In this document: piece by piece, positions 59,352 to 64,000 of the stretch
Numbering within the stretch: position 1 is the stretch's first letter
How the letters are laid out: each line of letters begins with the position of its first letter
Position numbers and translations under genes: made by a program
The notes under the pieces: model-generated
What the model was told of the DNA's origin: nothing
Databases searched by the model: none
The model's input: only the letters and a program-made list of their open reading frames with translations
NCBI RefSeq assembly: GCF_003369835.1
Contig: NZ_QPMJ01000001.1
Location: 124,001-188,000 of the forward strand
Source of the DNA: Halorussus rarus
GTDB taxonomy: Archaea; Halobacteriota; Halobacteria; Halobacteriales; Haladaptataceae
Reading direction: 5' to 3'
DNA length: 64,000 nucleotides

Positions 59352-60515
59352 ATGAGCTACACAGACACGGTACGCGAGCGCGTCCGGGACGGCGACCTGG
59401 CTGTCGTCGTCGCCGGCGTCGTCGTCCTCGCCCTGCTCGCGGGTGCGCCGCTGTACCTCGGGCCGGTCGAGACGTCGCTGCTCATCACGGTGCTGCTAGT
59501 CGCCATCTTCGGCACCGCGTTCAACCTGCTGTACGGCTACACCGGCCTGCTGTCGTTCGGCCACGCGATGTTCCTCGCGGTCGCCGCCTACGCGACCGCC
59601 AAGGTGTTCAACGTCGTCGGCCCCCTGCTGGGCCTCGAGGAGCTGTTCGGCGGCGCCAGCGTCCTTGCGACGTTCGCGCTCGCCGTCCTGGTGGGCGTCG
59701 GGTTCGCGACGCTGCTCGCGGTGCCCATCGGCTACCTCAGCGTCCAGCTCGAGGAGATCTACTTCGCGATGATCACGCTGTCGTTCAGCATGGCGGTGTT
59801 CGTGATGCTGCTCCAGGACATCACCGGCCAGCTCGCCGACCTCCTCGGCCTCGGCGAGACCGCCACCGAGCTGCTGGTCACCAACGGCGACGACGGGCTC
59901 ATCGTCTCCTACCAGGCGATGGGCGAGGTCGACCTGTTCGGGTGGGCGTTCACGTTCATGAACATCTCCGACTACCTCGCGTTCTACTTCGTCGTCCTGT
60001 CGGCGTTCGTCGGCTCGATGTACGCGCTCTGGCGGGTCGTCCGGTCGCCGTTCGGCCGGGTCTGCCTGGCCATCCGGGAGAACCCCGAGCGCGCCCGGTC
60101 GCTGGGCATCGACGTGACGCGCCACTCGTGGGCGACGTTCGTGGTCAGCGCGGCGTTCACCGGGCTGGTCGGCACGATGTGGGCGCCCCTCCAGAGCAGC
60201 GTCGTCCCGGGCATCGGCCACTGGACGTTCTCGGCCACGCCCGTGCTCGTGACCGTCATCGGCGGGCCGTACTCGTTCCTCGGCCCGACGGTGGGGTCGT
60301 TCGTCTACGAGTACATCCGGTTCACCATCGACCAGTACCCGGCGCTGGCGGCCCGGTGGCAGCTCGTGTTCGGCGTCATCCTGCTGTCGGTCGTGATGTT
60401 CTTCGAGAACGGCGTCACCGGCGGCATCCGGAGCCTGTGGGAGCGGGCGCGCGGCGAACTCTCGTCGGGCGACGCCGCGCCCGCCGAGGGCCGGGGCGAC
60501 CGGGAGCAGGGGTGA
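59352..60515 (+). CDS. livM: Branched-chain-type ABC permease LivM
   Basis: A 387-residue permease with about nine helices. FGTAFNLLYGYTGLLSFGHAMFLAVAAYATA is the standard first block, LSVQLEEIYFAMITLSFSMAVF the second, and SPFGRVCLAIRENPERARSLGID the coupling loop near residue 235. It follows the binding-protein gene by 31 nt and precedes an acyl-CoA ligase by 18 nt (ATG start), so uptake and CoA activation are encoded in one unit. Confidence 0.93.
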   Translation: MSYTDTVRERVRDGDLAVVVAGVVVLALLAGAPLYLGPVETSLLITVLLVAIFGTAFNLLYGYTGLLSFGHAMFLAVAAYATAKVFNVVGPLLGLEELFGGASVLATFALAVLVGVGFATLLAVPIGYLSVQLEEIYFAMITLSFSMAVFVMLLQDITGQLADLLGLGETATELLVTNGDDGLIVSYQAMGEVDLFGWAFTFMNISDYLAFYFVVLSAFVGSMYALWRVVRSPFGRVCLAIRENPERARSLGIDVTRHSWATFVVSAAFTGLVGTMWAPLQSSVVPGIGHWTFSATPVLVTVIGGPYSFLGPTVGSFVYEYIRFTIDQYPALAARWQLVFGVILLSVVMFFENGVTGGIRSLWERARGELSSGDAAPAEGRGDREQG

Positions 60516-60533
60516 CCCGCCGTGGCGACGGAG

Positions 60534-62201
60534 ATGACTATCCGCCCGTTCCTGTGGCGGGCCGCCAACCTGTTTCCCGGCACCGAGGTCGTCGCCCGGA
60601 CCCGCGACGGCGTCCACCGCTACGCCTACGCCGACGTCGACGACCGGGTCCGGTCGCTGGCTTCCGGCCTGGCCCACCTCGGCGTCGAGTCGGGCGACCG
60701 GGTGGGAACCTTCGGCTGGAACCACCACCGCCACTTCGAGGCGTACTACGCCGCGCCGCTGATGGGCGCGCAGTTACACACCATCAACGTCCAGTTGAGC
60801 GACGACCACGTCGAGTACATCGTGAACGACGCCGGCGACGACGTGCTGCTGGTCGACCCCGGCGACCCCTTCGAGACGGTCGAGCGCCTCTGGGACCGGT
60901 TCGAGACCGTCGAGACGGTGGTCGTGATGGGGACGGCGGACGACCTTCCCGACGACACGGACCTCCCGGCCCACGCCTTCGAGGACCTGATCGCCGACGG
61001 CTCGGCCGACTTCGACTGGCCCGATCTCGCGGGCGACCAGCCCGCCGGCATGTGCTACACCTCCGGAACCACGGGGAAGCCGAAGGGCGTCGAGTACACC
61101 CAGGAGATGATATACGCCCACTCCCTGATGGTGACGACCCCGGCGGCCATCGGCATCGAGGAGTCCGACGTGGTGCTGCCGGTCGTCCCGATGTTCCACG
61201 TCAACTCCTGGGAGTTCCCGTACGCAGCCACGATGGTCGGGGCCAAGCAGGTGTATCCGGGGCCGAGCCCGGACGCGGCCGACCTCGTCGACCTCGTCGA
61301 GTCGGAGGGCGTCACCCTCACCGCCGGGGTGCCGACGGTCTGGATAGACGTGCTGGACTACCTCGAGGACCACGACGCCGATATCTCCTCGCTCGAGCGC
61401 ATCGTCGTGGGCGGGAGCGCCGCGCCGGAGGGCGTGATGCGCCGGTACGAGGACGAGCACGGCGTGACCATCGACCACGCCTGGGGGATGACCGAGACGA
61501 TGAGCATCGGCAGCGTCTCTCGTCCGAAGGCGGGGATGGCCGACTGGGACCGCGAGGCCCGGTTCGCCAAGCGCGCCAAGCAGGGGCTGCTCTCGCCCGG
61601 CCTGGAGATGAAAATCGTGGACGATGACGGCGAGGAACTCCCCTGGGATAGCGCGGAGCGAAGCTCCGCGGACCATTCGAGCGGGCAGGGCCCGCGAGAA
61701 GACGGGGAAGCGGTCGGCGAACTGTACGTCCGCGGTCCCACGGTCGTCACCGAGTACTACAACCGGCCCGAAGCAAACCAGGAGGAGTTCGAGGGGGACT
61801 GGCTCAAGACCGGTGACATCGCCAGCATCGACGAGGACGGCTACATCGAGGTCGTGGACCGCGCGAAGGACGTTGTCAAGAGCGGCGGCGAGTGGATATC
61901 GACCATCGAACTCGAGAACGCGCTGATGGCCCACGAGGACGTGGTCGAGGCGGCGGTCATCGCGGTGCCCCACGAGCGGTGGCGCGAGCGACCCCTGGCC
62001 TGCGCGGTGGTCCGGGAGGGCGCCGACCTCTCGGCCGAGGACCTGCTGGCCTTCCTCGACGGGGAGTTCCCGGACTGGTGGCTTCCGGACGACGTCGCCT
62101 TCGTCGAGGAGGTCCCCCGGACCGCGACCGGCAAGTTCGACAAGAAGGTGCTGCGCGACCGGTTCGCCGACCCCGATCTCCGGTTCACACCCGGAGAGTA
62201 A
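60534..62201 (+). CDS. Acyl-CoA synthetase (AMP-forming), co-encoded with LivM
   Basis: A 555-residue adenylate-forming ligase: CYTSGTTGKPKGVEYTQE (A3), HAWGMTETMSIGSVS (A5), LKTGDIASIDEDGYIEVVDRAKDVVKSGGEW (A7-A9) and PRTATGKFDKKVLRD with the catalytic lysine. Residues about 374-391 (SAERSSADHSSGQGPRED) are a polar extra segment encoded by two hairpins at 61652-61695. A GTG at 60522 is an alternative start. Related to AlkK-type medium-chain ligases. It probably activates the acid imported by the Liv transporter. Confidence 0.9.
   Translation: MTIRPFLWRAANLFPGTEVVARTRDGVHRYAYADVDDRVRSLASGLAHLGVESGDRVGTFGWNHHRHFEAYYAAPLMGAQLHTINVQLSDDHVEYIVNDAGDDVLLVDPGDPFETVERLWDRFETVETVVVMGTADDLPDDTDLPAHAFEDLIADGSADFDWPDLAGDQPAGMCYTSGTTGKPKGVEYTQEMIYAHSLMVTTPAAIGIEESDVVLPVVPMFHVNSWEFPYAATMVGAKQVYPGPSPDAADLVDLVESEGVTLTAGVPTVWIDVLDYLEDHDADISSLERIVVGGSAAPEGVMRRYEDEHGVTIDHAWGMTETMSIGSVSRPKAGMADWDREARFAKRAKQGLLSPGLEMKIVDDDGEELPWDSAERSSADHSSGQGPREDGEAVGELYVRGPTVVTEYYNRPEANQEEFEGDWLKTGDIASIDEDGYIEVVDRAKDVVKSGGEWISTIELENALMAHEDVVEAAVIAVPHERWRERPLACAVVREGADLSAEDLLAFLDGEFPDWWLPDDVAFVEEVPRTATGKFDKKVLRDRFADPDLRFTPGE
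61652..61695. repeat. Double-hairpin insertion inside the acyl-CoA ligase gene
   Basis: CGCGGAGC-GAA-GCTCCGCG (61652-61670) is a perfect 8-bp hairpin and GCGGGC-agg-GCCCGC (61681-61695) a 6-bp one, 10 nt apart. They encode a polar Ser/Asp/Arg-rich loop in frame between two conserved adenylation motifs. GAA loop and 8-bp stem match the element at 5660-5678. Confidence 0.55.
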
Positions 62202-62344
62202 TCCGGCGCTCACCGGAGGAAGTTAACAACGGCTGGATTTCGACGACGAAAGACACCGATGTTTCCGATACGACCGCAACTATTTTACAGAGATAACTCG
62301 CTCCCGGTGGAGTTAAGGCGGCATGTCGCGAAACGGCGTAGCGT

Positions 62345-64000
62345 ATGACACGTCCTGACATCCGACGAGTGACGGTGCTCGGCGCGGGCAACATGGGCCA
62401 CGGCATCACCGAGGTCGCCGCGATGGCGGGCTACGACGTCACGATGCGCGACATCGAGGAGGACCTCGTCGAAGACGGCTACGACGACATCGAGTGGAGC
62501 CTCGAGAAACTGGCCGAGAAGGACCGCCTCGACGAGCCGGTCGAGGAGATCCTCGGGCGCATCGACACCGCGACCGACCTCGAGGCGGCGGTGTCGGACG
62601 CCGACCTCGTCGTCGAGGCGGCCCCCGAGCAGATGGACCTCAAGAAGGACATCTTCGGCGACCTCGACGAGTTCGCGCCCGACGATGCGATTCTGGCGTC
62701 GAACACCTCCAGCCTGAGCATCACCGAGATGGCGACCGCGACCTCGCGGCCCGAGGACGTGGTCGGGATGCACTTCTTCAACCCGCCGGTGAAGATGGAC
62801 CTCGTGGAGGTCATCTACGGCGAGGAGACCGACGACGACACCGCCGAGACCGCCTACGAGTTCGTGGAGTCGCTGGGCAAGACCCCTATCTACGTCCGGA
62901 AGGACGTCAACGGGTTCGTGGTCAACACGGTGCTCGGGCCGTTCACCGACGAGTCCGCGTGGATGGTCTCGAACGGCGAAGCCACCGTCCGGGAGGTCGA
63001 CGCCGCGATGGTCCACCAGCGCGGGTACCCGATGGGGCCCTTCGAGCTCGCCGACCTGACCGGCATCGACGTGGGCTACCACGTCCGGAAGGAGGCCGGT
63101 CGGCCGATTCCACCCATCACCGAGGAGAAGGTCGAGAACGACGAGCTCGGCCGGAAGACCGGCAAGGGGTTCTACGACTACGAGGACGGTGAGGGCGTGA
63201 ACTACGAACCGGGCGACGGCGAGGGCTTCGACACGCTGCGCGTCGAGGCCCGGATGATCAACGAGGCCGCCCGACTCGTCGGCGACGACGTGGCGACCCC
63301 CGAGGAGGTCGACACCGGGGTCAAGCTCGGGCTGGGCTTCCCGGAGGGCATCTGCCGGCGCGCGGACAAAATCGGGCTCGACACCGTCCTCGACAAACTC
63401 CGGACCCTCCGCGAGGAGACCGGCGAGGACCGGTTCGCGCCCGACGACTACCTGGTCGAACTCGTCGAGTCGGGCCGGACCGGCGAGGAGGCGGGCGCTG
63501 GCTTCCACGAGTACGGCGGCGCGGGCGACGGCCCCGGCGACTACCGGTTGCTGAACTACGAACTGTCGGACGACGGGCTCCTCGAAATCGAACTCGACCG
63601 GCCCGAGCGCATGAACGCGCTGTCGACCGATTTGCTGGACGAAATCGACGACCTGCTGTCGTCGGCCGACGTCGACGAGGTCCGGTGCGTCACCTTCGAG
63701 GGCGCGGGCGATCGGGCGTTCAGCGCCGGCGCCGACATCGGCGGATTCGCCGACGTCGACCCCACCGACGCGATGGACGTCACGCCCGCGTTCGAGACGG
63801 TCAACGACTTCGAGCGTCCGGTCGTCGCGAAGGTCGACGGCTACTGTCTGGGTGCGGGGCTGGAGCTTGCGCTCGCCTGCGACCTCCGCATCGCGACCGA
63901 GGGGAGCGAGTTCGGCTCGCCCGAGATCGGCCTGGGGCTCATCCCCGGCGGCGGCGGCACCCAGCGCCTGCTCCGCCTGCTCGGCGAGACCCGCGCGAAG
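62345..64000 (+). CDS. 3-hydroxyacyl-CoA dehydrogenase / enoyl-CoA hydratase fusion, 3' end outside window
   Basis: The frame is open to the last base; 552 codons are visible. Residues 1-390 are an HCDH: Rossmann motif VTVLGAGNMGHGITEVAAMAG, SNTSSLSITEMA with HFFNPPVKMDLVEVI, then the helical C-terminal domain (RGYPMGPFELADLTG, GFPEGICRRADK). From about 405 a crotonase domain starts (LEIELDRPERMNALS, FSAGADIGGF, CLGAGLELALACDLR). The HCDH-ECH order is the reverse of bacterial FadB and is typical of archaea. It catalyses hydration and oxidation in beta-oxidation. CTATTTTACAG at about 62279 is the possible TATA box. Confidence 0.92.
   Translation, partial: MTRPDIRRVTVLGAGNMGHGITEVAAMAGYDVTMRDIEEDLVEDGYDDIEWSLEKLAEKDRLDEPVEEILGRIDTATDLEAAVSDADLVVEAAPEQMDLKKDIFGDLDEFAPDDAILASNTSSLSITEMATATSRPEDVVGMHFFNPPVKMDLVEVIYGEETDDDTAETAYEFVESLGKTPIYVRKDVNGFVVNTVLGPFTDESAWMVSNGEATVREVDAAMVHQRGYPMGPFELADLTGIDVGYHVRKEAGRPIPPITEEKVENDELGRKTGKGFYDYEDGEGVNYEPGDGEGFDTLRVEARMINEAARLVGDDVATPEEVDTGVKLGLGFPEGICRRADKIGLDTVLDKLRTLREETGEDRFAPDDYLVELVESGRTGEEAGAGFHEYGGAGDGPGDYRLLNYELSDDGLLEIELDRPERMNALSTDLLDEIDDLLSSADVDEVRCVTFEGAGDRAFSAGADIGGFADVDPTDAMDVTPAFETVNDFERPVVAKVDGYCLGAGLELALACDLRIATEGSEFGSPEIGLGLIPGGGGTQRLLRLLGETRAK

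Noticed and set aside
1-64000. CRISPR arrays, transposases, integrases, restriction or toxin-antitoxin systems
   Set aside because: Both strands were read for these; no repeat-spacer pattern, IS ends or typical proteins were seen.

Overview
The window is chromosomal DNA of a halophilic archaeon (class Halobacteria). The evidence is high GC coding DNA, strongly acidic proteins, many leaderless starts about 25-30 nt downstream of a TATA box, Tat-type signals on the solute-binding proteins, and haloarchaeal or archaeal marker genes (FtsZ2 with CdrS/CdrL, NcsA, CobY, CbiZ, a HalOD1-type domain, UspA). The genus cannot be fixed from the sequence alone. No CRISPR array, insertion sequence or rRNA operon was recognised; one tRNA gene (tRNA-Tyr) is present.

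Layout. 1-1.8 kb: the end of a tandem UspA protein, a probable gene remnant and a conserved haloarchaeal protein. 1.9-8.7 kb: a sulfur gene cluster with an HTH regulator, a TauE-type exporter and its small membrane partner, a thiosulfate-type YeeE/YedE transporter split over two genes, two rhodanese/metallo-beta-lactamase proteins, TusA and DsrE. Shared palindromic promoter motifs suggest one regulon. 8.9-12.4 kb: a four-gene set of methyltransferase, GT4 glycosyltransferase, pterin-synthase-like protein and zinc-site-less MDR dehydrogenase, for which I know no described pathway. 13.6-17.1 kb: ncsA facing the cell-division locus cdrL-cdrS-ftsZ2, with repeated GTAAGAC sites upstream of cdrS. 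17.5-19.3 kb: tRNA-Tyr, a duplicated tRNA 3' end and three genes of lower GC, which look like a small island. 19.5-28 kb: small proteins, membrane histidine kinases, an SLC13 permease, a peroxiredoxin-like protein without its catalytic cysteine and an atypical M24 protein.

28.1-34 kb: a tightly overlapping cobamide operon (HAD-cbiB-cobS-cobY-cobT-cobD-cbiZ). It is separated from cbiP (41.1-42.6 kb) by a complete dipeptide-type ABC transporter. A truncated cobalamin adenosyltransferase remnant lies directly upstream of cbiP.

43.6-64 kb: a carboxylic-acid and fatty-acid catabolism region with three acyl-CoA ligases, two SDRs, an ACAD10/11-like acyl-CoA dehydrogenase, an APH-type kinase and a HAD protein. 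These last three are the domains fused in animal ACAD10, here as separate adjacent genes, so a 4-hydroxy-acid degradation system is a reasonable prediction. The region ends with a Liv-type ABC transporter arranged divergently around a perfect 12-bp inverted repeat, an acyl-CoA ligase that follows livM, and a 3-hydroxyacyl-CoA dehydrogenase/enoyl-CoA hydratase fusion cut by the window end. Three coding regions carry short in-frame insertions built from small hairpins, which looks like a dispersed repeat family.
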